64,000 nucleotides of DNA, from NCBI RefSeq assembly GCF_003309065.1, contig NZ_POAF01000007.1, positions 124,001 to 188,000 on the forward strand, in the 5' to 3' direction. Within the stretch, counting starts at the first letter, position 1; each line of letters opens with the position of its first letter. Both the position numbers and the translations under genes were made by a program. Under the pieces are notes generated by a model. That model searched no databases. It worked only from the letters and a program-made list of their open reading frames with translations, and was not told the origin of the DNA. Positions 16,316 through 25,997 of this stretch are shown piece by piece. The DNA comes from Glutamicibacter soli (lineage in GTDB: Bacteria > Actinomycetota > Actinomycetes > Actinomycetales > Micrococcaceae).

Positions 16316-17759
16316 TTTTAGAGGCGCTGCAGATTCGCTAGCATCTTTTTCCACAGCTGCCTCGACCTCCAGATTCCGGCAATTCTGATTCATCTGATCA
16401 ATATGGATAGAACCTTGCATTTGACCACTTGAGACACTGTCAGGCGTCATCATCTTCTTTTTTGGAAGCCACACAAAATTCCTCATCAAAACCCTAAGCG
16501 ATATTTTTGGGGTCGAATCAGCAACTTCGCGATTCGATTTAAAGACAATTCTTGCACCACACTATCGACCGCTACTTGAACACACAAACAATCTTCCATA
16601 AATTACAAAAAATGAATCGCTTAGAATGCCCGCAAATGAGCAGATATGGACCTGTGGAGTCTCGGCCAATTGTTCACAAAATTAAAGATGGATCAATTCG
16701 CGAGACTGAGGTGAACTATAACACTTTCTTGTACTCTAAAAATACTCAGACAAGCGCGATTTCGTCCTCTATTTGCACCGGTAATAGAGGAGCTTCTTTC
16801 CCCGACTATTATAAGAAACTATCCATAGCCGTATCAAAAATTTGGCTCCTCCGACTTCGCTTGGTCAATCAGCTGAGACGCAACTTTGATTTTCTTAATG
16901 CTCAGGTCACAACAACTTGAGAAATCATCCCCGAATTCATTTTCATATCCAGCTGCAAATCAACCTTCCATTCCTCAGATCCGGACCATTCCGATGGCGC
17001 CAAACCTCATCGGCCTACACCCTGCGGTTCGCTTTAACTCGCGACTAGTGGAAGGCCGATGGTGGTCCAACTCATTCCCAGTCGACGAGAACACACACGC
17101 GGCTTCGGCCTTGCCCCAGCTCGGATACGTTGCGCAGGCTCACTCGCTTAAGTCCTACTCAAACTCAACTTTTCGTCGTCTTTGACGGATAACGAGGGGC
17201 CACCAGCCCAAGGGCCTGGCTGACGAGTTTGCCGCACGTTGCTTGGGAGGCCATACACGCAATGTCGACATTTCGATGATGCGAAAGAAGCGACCCTTGA
17301 TTAGAAGTTCTAGTTTTGGATTCGCGAATGTTATGGCTGTGCATCCGTGCCGCCTTTTGATGAGCATCAGACACAGGCATCCAGAAAATTGGAGATTCAT
17401 TTATAAAGAAGGGCCGAATGTTGTTACTGCGCTCCACCCGTATATCTGAAAATGGCGCCAGGCGATTCCGCGTCGCTCCGTACCCAGAGTTCTCACGGGT
17501 TTAGCTTCCGATTTCGCGTTGCCGATCAGTCACTTGAAATTCTAAGTAATTGAACCATAACCATTGGGAAGCACACTTGCAACCACTTGAAAAACACTGC
17601 AATCATCCTGTCGAAGTTCTCGAATAGCACCGGAAGCAACCACGTTGCCTTGCCTGGCCACATTCGAAAAACTAATCTCGACCTTGTCAACGGTCAGCCA
17701 GCTGAGCGAACCGTTCTGACCGCTCCTATCTATTTGGAGCGTCATTTCTTGGGGGAAAA
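16316..17759. other. AT-rich, gene-poor segment
   Basis: About 1.4 kb with clearly lower GC than its neighbours, most marked at 16480-16960. A minus-strand frame from about 16489 runs in the -1 frame into MKYLPQL of the frameshifted acyltransferase and may be an N-terminal extension. Other ORFs (16552-16920 plus, 17155-17437 minus, 17243-17449 plus) overlap each other and resemble no family I know. The minus-strand frame 17542-17745 has gene-like codon use but no ribosome site. Two TACTC repeats lie at 16732-16736 and 16743-16747. I see no transposase or terminal repeats. It looks like degraded DNA plus the promoter for the plus-strand operon. Confidence 0.45.
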
Positions 17760-18437
17760 ATGACTCATATTGAACGCAGCGCCGATGTTTCCGAGCTGTC
17801 GGAAATCGGTGAAAATACTAATGTCTGGCATCTGGCGCAGGTCCGAGAAGGTGCGGTTGTAGGACAGGGCTGCAACATTGGACGCGGCGCATACATTGGT
17901 CCAGGTGTGACCGTAGGCGACAACTGCAAAATCCAGAACTATGCCTTGGTCTATGAACCCGCACAGTTGGCCGATGGAGTCTTCATCGGCCCGGCTGTGA
18001 CGCTCACCAACGACTTGAATCCGCGGGCCGTCAATCCCGACGGCACCGCCAAGTCGCATGATGACTGGGACGCAGTAGCGGTAGTAGTGGAAACAGGAGC
18101 AGCAATTGGCGCCCGAGCCGTTTGTGTGGCGCCGGTAAGAATTGGGGCATGGTCCACTATCGCGGCCGGAGCCGTGGTCGTAAAAGATGTTCCCGCACAT
18201 GCACTGGTTGCCGGAGTGCCAGCTAAGCAAATCGGCTGGGTCGGCAAAGCCGGCTACAAGCTCGTGGAAACCTCACCCGGGCTCTGGGTCTGTCCTAAAA
18301 CAGACGAGTCCTATCGACTAGCAGGCGGCGTCCTGGCAGAGTGCCCAGAGGACGATTCTGCGAACCTACAGCAACCAATTCAAAATCGCTCGCATCACCT
18401 TGAGGTGTCCAATGAATCACCTGCATCCACGCATTAA
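17760..18437 (+). CDS. Left-handed beta-helix N-acetyltransferase (WbpD/WlbB-like)
   Basis: A 225-residue hexapeptide-repeat acyltransferase. Repeated [VI]-G-x-x units (VVGQGCNIGRGAYIGPGVTVGDN) build the left-handed beta helix. The C-terminal segment GWVGKAGYKLVETSPGLWVCP is typical of UDP-2-acetamido-3-amino-2,3-dideoxy-glucuronate N-acetyltransferases (WbpD/WlbB), which acetylate the 3-amino group of a nucleotide sugar acid. WbpB- and WbpE-like genes occur in the opposite operon, which supports this reading. The start is firm: TTGGGGGAAAA directly before ATG. It is the first gene of the plus-strand operon and overlaps the next gene by 26 bases. About 35 C-terminal residues are unlike the family and may be unfolded. 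Confidence 0.8.
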   Translation: MTHIERSADVSELSEIGENTNVWHLAQVREGAVVGQGCNIGRGAYIGPGVTVGDNCKIQNYALVYEPAQLADGVFIGPAVTLTNDLNPRAVNPDGTAKSHDDWDAVAVVVETGAAIGARAVCVAPVRIGAWSTIAAGAVVVKDVPAHALVAGVPAKQIGWVGKAGYKLVETSPGLWVCPKTDESYRLAGGVLAECPEDDSANLQQPIQNRSHHLEVSNESPASTH

Positions 18438-21111
18438 ATTGTCGGGCATCGTCGTTGACCTCATGGATCAAAGCGAAGCCGTTCAACATATCATTAACCA
18501 TGCTTCAGACCCGCAAGACAGCGCTCTTTCTGTGGTTTCAGCCAACCTGGACCATATCGTGCAATTCGGGCATGGCAGCCGCTGGGATGGCAGTATCGGC
18601 CATTCACTAAATCCGACATTCCCACTGCGGGATACAGACACCCTGCAAGATCCGAAGGCAATGTCTTGGTTGACCCTGCTTGATGGTGCTCCTTTGGTTA
18701 AGCGATCACGCCAGCTCACGGGACGACAGTGGCCCCGTCTGGCGGGCAGCGATCTCATCGGCCCGATTCTTGACGAAGCAGAATCCAAGAAGTTGTCAGT
18801 AGGGTTCTTGGGAGGCTCGCCGCATGTACAGCAGCAGCTTGCGCATCAGCTGGCAGAACAGCGACCCGATCTAGAGGTCACAGGATTCTGGGCGCCGGAT
18901 CGCAAAGACCTTCAAGACCACGAATACAGCGTTTCGCTCGCGGCGCAGATCAAGGATTCGAAGACCGATATTCTCGTCGTTGGACTAGGCAAGCCTCGAC
19001 AGGAACTTTGGATGGCTTCCTACGGATCATCAACCGGGGCCAAGGTGCTCCTAGCCTTTGGCGCAGTCGTTGATTTTCTTGCTGGCGCCGTCAAGCGAGC
19101 TCCATCTTGGGTTGCTCTGAACGGTATGGAATGGGCTTGGCGCCTTGCCTTGGAACCAAAGCGGCTCTCGCAGCGCTACCTCTTGCACAACCCTCCTGGA
19201 CTTGCCATGATCAGACAGGATGGAAGCATGTTGGCAGCTTCAGGGCCGGTTCCAATGCCCACAAACTATGCAGTCGCGCCTGTGCGTGGACTCAAAGCGT
19301 TCGGCCGCTTTGTCGGACCCGACGCGCATGCGGATGTCACCGTCTTGGCTGTTACTTATAACAATGCAGATTCCGTGGAAGCACTGATAGCAAGCCTGCG
19401 CGAGCAGGCGCTGACGTTGGATCTGCGTGTCATCGTCGCAGACAACGGCTCCACAGATGAAACCGTTGCGATGCTGGGCACTTATCCAGATGTGATCTGC
19501 GTGCCGACCGGTGCCAATCTGGGCTACGCTGGCGGGATCAATCATATCCGGGGGCTTTCCGGAGATTGCGACGCCGTACTGGTCCTCAACCCGGATCTGA
19601 CCGTAAATCCGGGGGCGATTTCCGCCATGCTTCGAAGGATGCAGCTGTCGGGTGCAGGCATCGTCGTTCCGCGCTTACTTCAACCAAACGGCGAAACATA
19701 CGTTTCACTGCGCAGGGAACCTACGATCACGCGCGCAGTGGGTGACGCGTTCTTTGGTGAGCGTTTTTCGCAGCGCCCAGGCTGGGCCTCGGAAATCGAT
19801 TTTGATCGCGAAAGTTACGAGCATCCACACCGAGTGGAATGGGCAACTGGCGCAGCCGTTATGGTGGAGCGCAGGCTTCATGAACTGCTTGGTGCCTGGG
19901 ATGAACAGTTTTTCCTATATTCCGAGGAGACTGACTACTTCAGACGTGCCAGAGAAGAGGGCGCGCAATGCTGGTACGAGCCAAAAGCTGTCATGATGCA
20001 TCAAATGGGTGGATCTGGGTCTTCCACAGCACTGAACGCCCTTATGGCAGTGAACCGAGTGAAGTACGTTCGAAAACATCATTCGGCGCGCTTCGCCCAG
20101 CTGTATCTGCAAATTGTCCGTTTACACGAGTTGCTGCGCATTACGCGCCCTGCCCACCGCGGCATCTATCGAATCGTGGCCAACGAACGACTGTGGGATA
20201 GTCTTCCTGCAGCAGAGACCGATTCAGTAGAACTGGGTCATTTTCCGTTCGGAAGCATAATTATCCCGGCGCACAACGAGTCTGATGTTATACGTCAGAC
20301 GCTGATGCCGCTTGCTGAATTGGCGGAGCTCAATTTGGTAAAGGTCGTTGTCGCCTGCAATGGATGCACCGACAACACCGCTCAAATTGCCAGGTCCTTC
20401 AAGGGAGTGGAGGTTCTTGAAACTGAAGTACCGTCAAAGGTCTTTGCGCTGAACCTGGCCGAAGAAGCCGCCGGAGACTGCTTTCCTCGGCTTTACCTTG
20501 ATGCTGACATCGTTATCACTCCGTCGGCTTTACGAACGACCTTTGAACACCTTGGGGCGGAAGCAACACTATCTGCGCGACCTGCGTTCGAATACGATTC
20601 GAAGAACGCAAGCCCGCTGGTGCGTTCCTTCTACCGTGCCAGGCGGCGTATTCCCTCCACCAGCACGGCGCTGTGGGGGGCCGGGGCCTATGCCCTGAGC
20701 CGCAACGGCCGTTCCCGTTTCGCGGAGTTCCCGAGCTTGACAGCAGATGACCTCTACATCGACGAATTGTTCTCGGCCGAAGAGAAAGCCATCTTGCCTA
20801 CCATTCCCGTCCGCGTTCAGACACCGCGTAACGTGTCCTCTTTGCTTCGGGTCTTGACTCGGAACTACAGGGGCCAACGCGAGGCAAAGAAAGACAAAGA
20901 CGTACGAAACGAAAGTTCACGACGCACTCTAAGTGAATTGGTCTCCAGCGTCAGTGGTTTTCAGTCACTAGGCGATGCCTGCACCTATGCGTCCTTGGTT
21001 TTGATTGCCCGTCGCCGGGCAAAGGCACTGGAAGCGACGGTAGCGCCCCTCTGGGAACGGGACGATTCAAGCCGCACGCAGGCACAAAGCATCGACAAGC
21101 AGGGTACCTGA
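18412..21111 (+). CDS. Three-domain glycosyltransferase fusion: WecG/TagA domain plus two GT2 domains
   Basis: An 899-residue protein with three catalytic units. Residues about 10-265 are a WecG/TagA/CpsF (GT26) domain, with GFLGG (131), VVGLGKPRQELW (189) and the conserved stretch VDFLAGAVKRAPSW. Residues about 308-560 are a GT2 domain of the rhamnosyltransferase type (VTYNNADS, VADNGSTDE, LNPDLTVNP). Residues about 615-840 are a second GT2 domain (IIIPAHNES, ACNGCTDN, LYLDADI). ATG 18412 is chosen over TTG 18400 because AGGTG lies upstream. GT26 enzymes add the second sugar to the lipid-linked acceptor, so this protein could add three successive residues of the repeat unit. Its stop overlaps the next start (TGATG). 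Confidence 0.85.
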   Translation: MNHLHPRIKLSGIVVDLMDQSEAVQHIINHASDPQDSALSVVSANLDHIVQFGHGSRWDGSIGHSLNPTFPLRDTDTLQDPKAMSWLTLLDGAPLVKRSRQLTGRQWPRLAGSDLIGPILDEAESKKLSVGFLGGSPHVQQQLAHQLAEQRPDLEVTGFWAPDRKDLQDHEYSVSLAAQIKDSKTDILVVGLGKPRQELWMASYGSSTGAKVLLAFGAVVDFLAGAVKRAPSWVALNGMEWAWRLALEPKRLSQRYLLHNPPGLAMIRQDGSMLAASGPVPMPTNYAVAPVRGLKAFGRFVGPDAHADVTVLAVTYNNADSVEALIASLREQALTLDLRVIVADNGSTDETVAMLGTYPDVICVPTGANLGYAGGINHIRGLSGDCDAVLVLNPDLTVNPGAISAMLRRMQLSGAGIVVPRLLQPNGETYVSLRREPTITRAVGDAFFGERFSQRPGWASEIDFDRESYEHPHRVEWATGAAVMVERRLHELLGAWDEQFFLYSEETDYFRRAREEGAQCWYEPKAVMMHQMGGSGSSTALNALMAVNRVKYVRKHHSARFAQLYLQIVRLHELLRITRPAHRGIYRIVANERLWDSLPAAETDSVELGHFPFGSIIIPAHNESDVIRQTLMPLAELAELNLVKVVVACNGCTDNTAQIARSFKGVEVLETEVPSKVFALNLAEEAAGDCFPRLYLDADIVITPSALRTTFEHLGAEATLSARPAFEYDSKNASPLVRSFYRARRRIPSTSTALWGAGAYALSRNGRSRFAEFPSLTADDLYIDELFSAEEKAILPTIPVRVQTPRNVSSLLRVLTRNYRGQREAKKDKDVRNESSRRTLSELVSSVSGFQSLGDACTYASLVLIARRRAKALEATVAPLWERDDSSRTQAQSIDKQGT

Positions 21112-22478
21112 TGACAATTCGCCGACGTATTCACACCAGCGGAATTCTGGCCCTGTCGCTGATTCTCGCCGGGTGCAGCAGTGCACCCGGCGAACAACCT
21201 GTGAAGTTGAATGCGGAGCCGAATAAACAAGTCAAAGAAAAGGTGTTCGAATCAACGGGTGTTCCTACACCTGAGGAATCGACAGTGCTCAAGACGGTAC
21301 CTGTCGACGGTGCGAAATCATCAACCGAAAAAATCAAGCACCCGTTGCCCACCTCTGATGGATTCTTTCCCTTGGGTGTATGGTTCGCCACCGCTGTGGA
21401 GCCCGCAGATATTCAACGGGATAAGGAGATGGGGCTGAATACCTATGTCGAGTTGACCGGGAGCTCAGATGTCGACGCTATTCGAAGCGCAGGCATGATC
21501 GCATTCACCAGCTCAACAGTTCCTGAAGCCAATGGGTTCGTTCTCCCCGACGAAGTGGATATGTGGGGACGCGGCGGAGATGCCAAATGGACCGGCAATT
21601 CTCCAGGTGAGGGAACTATTTGTGACCCCGCCGAGCAGGCCTGCGGATTTACAATTTTGGAGGAACTCGGCAAGAAAAAATCTCCTGGGCAGATTGACTA
21701 CGTCAATTACGGCAAGGGTGTCACTTTCTGGGAATCTGCGGAAACGGCTACGCGATTCGTCAGCGACTTCGGCGACATCGTCTCGGCCGACAATTACTGG
21801 TTCACGGATACGAACATCTGCGGCGCATCGGAAGGCGGGACGTTGCTTCCAGAGCAACGGGATCTAAGCACCGAAGAATGCAGAAAGGCTTCAAACTACG
21901 GTTGGACCATCGATCGACTACGCGATTTGGTCAGGCCTCAAGGGTCGAAGCCCGTGTGGGCCTTCGTCGAAGTAGGTCATCCTGCGGGTGAAGAACAAAG
22001 TCCAACTATCAAGCCAGAACAGATCGAGGCAGCCGTATGGAGCAGCATTGTTCATGGCGCCAGAGGAGTCGTCTACTTCAACCATAGTTTTGGAGGGAGC
22101 TGCGCCTCTCACAATGTTCTGCGGGACTGCGGCGACGAGCCGAAAGCGACTGTAACTGCACTCAACCAGCGAATTTCAGAACTGGCGCCAGTTCTAAACG
22201 CCCCAACGGTGGAATCAGGAGTCTCGGTGACAGGAAATGTCGATGCTCTGGTCAAGTTGAAAGGCAAGAAACTATACATCCTGTTGACGGCGACATCATC
22301 TGGTAATCAAGAATATGAGGTGCACGTCCCATGTATCGACGAAGGAACTGCGGTAAAGAGCTTCGCCAAGAAACAAGTTCCAATCTCAGGTGGCAAATTT
22401 GCCGATGTCCTGACATCGCATGACCAGCTGGCAGTATTTAGCATTGACGCATCAACCTGCAAGACCACGTCCGGATAG
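21111..22478 (+). CDS. Lipoprotein with a putative glycoside-hydrolase-like domain
   Basis: A 455-residue protein. The signal peptide ends in the lipobox LAGC with the lipid-modified cysteine at residue 22, so it is anchored outside the membrane. After a linker, the segment FFPLGVWFATAVEPADIQRDKEMGLN is like the start of (beta/alpha)8 barrel glycosidases, and later segments (VWAFVEVGHP, ARGVVYFNHSFGG) fit barrel strands with an acidic residue at a strand end. The C-terminal 90 residues look like a beta-sandwich. I do not assign a GH family. Its start overlaps the stop of the glycosyltransferase gene, so trimming or editing of the polysaccharide is plausible but inferred. Confidence 0.65.
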   Translation: MTIRRRIHTSGILALSLILAGCSSAPGEQPVKLNAEPNKQVKEKVFESTGVPTPEESTVLKTVPVDGAKSSTEKIKHPLPTSDGFFPLGVWFATAVEPADIQRDKEMGLNTYVELTGSSDVDAIRSAGMIAFTSSTVPEANGFVLPDEVDMWGRGGDAKWTGNSPGEGTICDPAEQACGFTILEELGKKKSPGQIDYVNYGKGVTFWESAETATRFVSDFGDIVSADNYWFTDTNICGASEGGTLLPEQRDLSTEECRKASNYGWTIDRLRDLVRPQGSKPVWAFVEVGHPAGEEQSPTIKPEQIEAAVWSSIVHGARGVVYFNHSFGGSCASHNVLRDCGDEPKATVTALNQRISELAPVLNAPTVESGVSVTGNVDALVKLKGKKLYILLTATSSGNQEYEVHVPCIDEGTAVKSFAKKQVPISGGKFADVLTSHDQLAVFSIDASTCKTTSG

Positions 22479-22608
22479 GCAGGCAAGCGTCGATGCACGA
22501 AAGGTACACGAGATTCTCGGGTAATGCAGTCGTTTCTGCAAATAACCGCTTCCGGCTTTGCCGGATCAAGGATATCGTGTACTTATAGGGGGAAAAATTG
22601 GGGAAAAT

Positions 22609-22710
22609 ATGTTGTATAAACGTGTGTTCAAACGCAGTTTTGGGGACTGCGGAGCAATGTCCAGTCATGTATCGGCAGCATGTCTTGTACATAGCTGCTG
22701 CCAGACATGA
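22609..22710 (+). CDS. Short upstream ORF (33 aa) overlapping the Wzy gene start
   Basis: ATG 22609 is preceded by two purine-rich stretches (AGGGGGAAAAA and TTGGGGAAAAT). The 33-codon frame (MLYKRVFKRSFGDCG...CCQT) contains five cysteines and ends in TGA overlapping ATG 22707 as ATGA. The candidate promoter TTGCCG-N16-TACTTA lies just upstream, so this ORF would be the first translated part of the Wzy transcript. No homolog is known to me. Coupling of translation to the polymerase gene is the simplest reading. Confidence 0.45.
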   Translation: MLYKRVFKRSFGDCGAMSSHVSAACLVHSCCQT

Positions 22711-24161
22711 CTAAGCCGGGGATCCGTCCGGAATCGAAAGACTCGCACAACACAGTAGCAATATCTAAAGTCCATATGGCCGAAAAACTGATACGTGGCA
22801 GTATCACGCAAACTTCGGATGATGGCCGTGGATACTACTTGTTGAAGATCGCATTGTTCTCGATCTTCGCCATTCCGTCAAGCATGGTGTTGGAACCAAT
22901 TGGTGCGTCTGGATCAGTCCCGATGTTGCTCGCGTTGTCGTTGTCTGCAGTCTGGTTCGCTTCAAGTATTTTCGGACTCCATAACCCACTGGAAGATAAA
23001 CATCCAGGGCGTTTCGCTTTGGGAGCGCTGGTGATAGCAACGTGCCTATCCTATGTTGCGATGTTTTCCGGTTGGACAGGCGGTAGCAATATCACCACGC
23101 GGGCAGCCGCTGATCGCTGGTTGCTCCTAATCGCAGCAAGCGCTGGATTGATGCTGACAGTTACCCATGCTGCGCGTTCTGTTGACGGAATTTTGCGAAT
23201 CGTACGCCCGTTCATAGCTGGCGCTGTAGTCTGCTCAGTCATTGCGGCCATTCAGTTTACGTTGCGAATCAATCCAGTGGAATGGATCCAGCAGGCTATG
23301 CCCGGATTCACCTACAACGGTGGGGATACGACTTTTCAGGTTCGCGGAACTTTTCTTCGTGTTGCCGGCACCACTTTTACATCAATTGAGCTGGCAGTTG
23401 TCTCTGCGATGGTGCTTCCTCTTGCAATCTGGCGGGCGTTATACGATCCCAAAGGTAGCAAAATGCTTCACTGGCTAGGTTGCGCACTGCTGACGTTCTC
23501 GATGGTGGCAACTGTCTCCCGATCGAGCATTCTCGGCCTAGTAGTCTCCCTTCTCATCTTCTTTCCTTTCCTGCCGGCACTTGCCCGAAAATGGGCAACC
23601 TTAATTATTCCTGTGGTTGGAGCGCTCGTATTTCTCACGATACCGGGAATGGTGACCACACTGACAGGATCTCTATTCTCTGGAACATCTGACCCTTCCA
23701 TCAGCACACGAACCGATAATTATCCTCGTGTTGCTCGGATGATCGACGCAAATCCTGTATTGGGGTTAGGCCCTGGCAACTACATACCGGACTTCGCCAT
23801 CTACTTCCTTGACAATCAGTATTTGAGTGCCGCAGTGACGTTGGGCTTAGTCGGGATGGTAGCCACAATCATGTACTTCGCTGTGCCGGCAGTCTCCACG
23901 GCTGTTGCCGCCTGTTCGCTGAAAGACCCAGCGCTCAAATGCTTTGCCGGTGCCGTAACTGCGGGAATTTCAGTGGGCGCTGCGTGTTCGCTAACCTTTG
24001 ACTCCCTCTCATTTCCGGTTTTCGCCTTGGCATTCCCGGTCTTGTCGGGACTTGGTGGAGTTGCTTGGAATTTGGCCCGCGGAAGACCGTCGCACAAACA
24101 CAAACTCAGTGGTGCAACAACTTCTACTAAAAAACACAATCGCAGAAAGGTGGGTACCTAA
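22707..24161 (+). CDS. O-antigen ligase/polymerase-like membrane protein (Wzy)
   Basis: A 484-residue protein with about ten to twelve hydrophobic helices. It has the Wzy_C-type periplasmic loop pattern, with GLGPGNYIPDFAIYFLDNQYLSAA matching the G-x-G ... N-x-YL motif of polymerases and ligases. It would join lipid-linked repeat units at the outer face of the membrane. The N-terminal 45 residues are polar. The gene overlaps an upstream short ORF by four bases and is followed two bases later by a Wzz-like gene, the usual partner. The start could be later (ATG near 22776). Lower GC than in the flanking chromosome fits a strain-specific serotype gene. Confidence 0.85.
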   Translation: MTKPGIRPESKDSHNTVAISKVHMAEKLIRGSITQTSDDGRGYYLLKIALFSIFAIPSSMVLEPIGASGSVPMLLALSLSAVWFASSIFGLHNPLEDKHPGRFALGALVIATCLSYVAMFSGWTGGSNITTRAAADRWLLLIAASAGLMLTVTHAARSVDGILRIVRPFIAGAVVCSVIAAIQFTLRINPVEWIQQAMPGFTYNGGDTTFQVRGTFLRVAGTTFTSIELAVVSAMVLPLAIWRALYDPKGSKMLHWLGCALLTFSMVATVSRSSILGLVVSLLIFFPFLPALARKWATLIIPVVGALVFLTIPGMVTTLTGSLFSGTSDPSISTRTDNYPRVARMIDANPVLGLGPGNYIPDFAIYFLDNQYLSAAVTLGLVGMVATIMYFAVPAVSTAVAACSLKDPALKCFAGAVTAGISVGAACSLTFDSLSFPVFALAFPVLSGLGGVAWNLARGRPSHKHKLSGATTSTKKHNRRKVGT

Positions 24162-24163
24162 TC

Positions 24164-24982
24164 ATGGATCCGCTAGCCGTCCTTAAGACACTTTGGACTT
24201 ACAAGTTTTGGGTACTGCCTGTACTCATGATTACCATCGCCTCGGGCGTCTATGTCTACCAATTCGGCCCTCGGTCCTACGAATCGAGCATGAGCGTTGC
24301 GGTAGTAAATCCAACATTGCCTAGCGAGCGAGAGTTGGAAAAGAATCCAGCCCTGGCGAAATTGAACAAGGACAATCCATACTTGCGTTCATCGGATCCG
24401 TCTTTGATCACCGATGTCATGGTTACCCAGCTGAAATCAGCCAGCACGGCGGCTGAAATTGAAGCTGCCGGCCTTGGACCGGAGTATGTGGTGGGCCAGG
24501 GCGTGAATAGCAACGGGTTCGTCATCGATATTTCTGGCGTGGCCAGTACCCCGGAGAATGCTGTCGCAACTGCGGTGGCGCTAGGTAAACATCTAGAAAA
24601 GAATTTGTACGATGCCCAGAAGATCAACGGGGCTGATGACATGTATCTCTTTACGTCGCTGACTGTGGTCGCTCCAGAGAAACCTACCGAACAGTTTTCA
24701 AGCAGGCTACGTTCGGTCATCGTAGTGTTCATCGGCGGCGCCGTTCTCATGCTGACAAGCGTCTCGCTGGGTGTGGCGGTCAAGAAGGCTCGGCTTAGAA
24801 AACAGGCTCGCAAGTCCTCTTCTAAGCACAACGGTTCGGACGCGAATGCTGCAGATGCAACTGATGATGCCTCCTCGCACGCGGCTGCTGAACAACCAGA
24901 TACATCGCAGGAAAACAAGACGGTCGCCCAAGGGCCAGTTCTGGTTCCTGTTGAACGCACACGCAGGATTAGTTCAAGATAG
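24164..24982 (+). CDS. Chain-length determinant protein (Wzz/CpsC-like)
   Basis: A 272-residue protein with two transmembrane segments (about residues 14-33 and 188-208) flanking an extracytoplasmic domain, the layout of Wzz/polysaccharide co-polymerases. The N-terminal helix (LWTYKFWVLPVLMITIASGVYVY) and the following FGPRSYESSMSVAVVNP match the family. The C-terminal cytoplasmic tail is basic and then rich in Ala, Asp and Ser; no BY-kinase domain or tyrosine cluster is present. It should set the polymer length made by Wzy encoded just upstream. AAAGGTGGG precedes ATG. A strong terminator follows. Confidence 0.85.
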   Translation: MDPLAVLKTLWTYKFWVLPVLMITIASGVYVYQFGPRSYESSMSVAVVNPTLPSERELEKNPALAKLNKDNPYLRSSDPSLITDVMVTQLKSASTAAEIEAAGLGPEYVVGQGVNSNGFVIDISGVASTPENAVATAVALGKHLEKNLYDAQKINGADDMYLFTSLTVVAPEKPTEQFSSRLRSVIVVFIGGAVLMLTSVSLGVAVKKARLRKQARKSSSKHNGSDANAADATDDASSHAAAEQPDTSQENKTVAQGPVLVPVERTRRISSR

Positions 24983-24986
24983 CCAA

Positions 24987-25028
24987 AAAACCTGCCGGAA
25001 ATACCCTGAGGTATTTCCGGCAGGTTTT
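24987..25028. terminator. Bidirectional Rho-independent terminator between convergent polysaccharide operons
   Basis: Perfect 19-bp inverted repeat, 24987-25005 and 25010-25028, with loop ctga. The arms end in AAAA/TTTT runs, so it can terminate both the plus-strand wzy-wzz operon and the minus-strand operon ending at 25040. Confidence 0.9.
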
Positions 25029-25039
25029 CGTTTCGGAAC

Positions 25040-25927
25040 CTAACCGTGGAACTCTGTGAAAGCCTGACGTCGAACTTCCGAAGGCGTGTTGGACCTAGCC
25101 GAAATCATGACTGCAAGATGCTCGCCTCGCACGCCCCTTAGGAATTCCTTCATCCCTTCCTGGTCCAACGGTACTTCGTCCCAATAATTGTGAACCTGGC
25201 TAGCATCCGTAGTCAGTAGTGGTTCTGCCTGATCATGGAAGTGTTCTGCGTATACGCCATAGAGCATCATTTCTGAGAAGTGCAGGTTGCGCCCGATTGC
25301 GGTGGCCCAATGCTCGCCCGTGGTAATTTCTATGTGTTCCAGCAAATTGGAGACCATTTTTGGCTCCCACAAGCAAGGACACGTTATGTAGTCGGGAAGA
25401 GGGCAGGGCCCAGGGTCTTCGAGGCCCAAAAGTCGATGAGAGACTTGATGCCAGATAACGTGCCTCTGCATGTCTTCGGTCACTCCTCCCCTGCGCCGGA
25501 ACAAGGGGGCTTCCCCCTCATGCGTGTAGCTGTCTGTCGTGACAGGGTTGATGAAGACAATGTCTGAATCGATCAACAGCGCCAAGTCTGCAGCCAAAGA
25601 AGCCACGTAGCCCAGCTTCACCAGTTGTTGCACGATCCATCCTCGTAGAGGAGGGAACGGACGAGCCAAATTGATCCAAAGGTTCGCACCGGGAATCCTG
25701 AAAATATTCTTGGGAAGAAGGCTATCCACCCCGATAATTTTCGTTCGTTCATTGGCCATGTCGGCGAAAAGGTTCAAATCGCGATTGGGCACGAGGATAT
25801 GGTGTTCGATGTCAGGTGAACAATACTTCATGACAGAAGCATTGAGGTCACGACAAAGTTCCGCATCTGGGCGATAGCTGGGTGTCACAACCACCATGGT
25901 CTTTTTGGGTCTGGTTGAATCAGTCAT
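25040..25927 (-). CDS. DUF6492 family glycosyltransferase-like protein
   Basis: A 295-residue cytoplasmic protein resembling DUF6492 proteins found in capsule loci. The N-terminal MVVVTPSYRPDAELCRDL is a GT-A-type opening, and LALLIDSDIVFINPV carries a DxD-like motif. The later CLWEPKMVSNLLEHIE and FSEMMLYGVYAEHF segments are typical of the family. It is the last gene of the minus-strand operon, 70 bases after the preceding gene, and ends at a terminator. The sugar transferred is unknown; a terminal modification of the repeat unit is possible. Confidence 0.75.
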   Translation of the reverse strand: MTDSTRPKKTMVVVTPSYRPDAELCRDLNASVMKYCSPDIEHHILVPNRDLNLFADMANERTKIIGVDSLLPKNIFRIPGANLWINLARPFPPLRGWIVQQLVKLGYVASLAADLALLIDSDIVFINPVTTDSYTHEGEAPLFRRRGGVTEDMQRHVIWHQVSHRLLGLEDPGPCPLPDYITCPCLWEPKMVSNLLEHIEITTGEHWATAIGRNLHFSEMMLYGVYAEHFHDQAEPLLTTDASQVHNYWDEVPLDQEGMKEFLRGVRGEHLAVMISARSNTPSEVRRQAFTEFHG

Positions 25928-25997
25928 CTTAACCCCTCGCTTTCTACCGGGTCGATAATCGGGATTGACCGAAGAATCGGCCAGCCTTGATAAGAAA

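Noticed and set aside
16886-17437. Remnant of an insertion sequence
   Set aside because: No DDE motif, transposase C-terminus, terminal inverted repeats or target duplication could be recognised in any frame.
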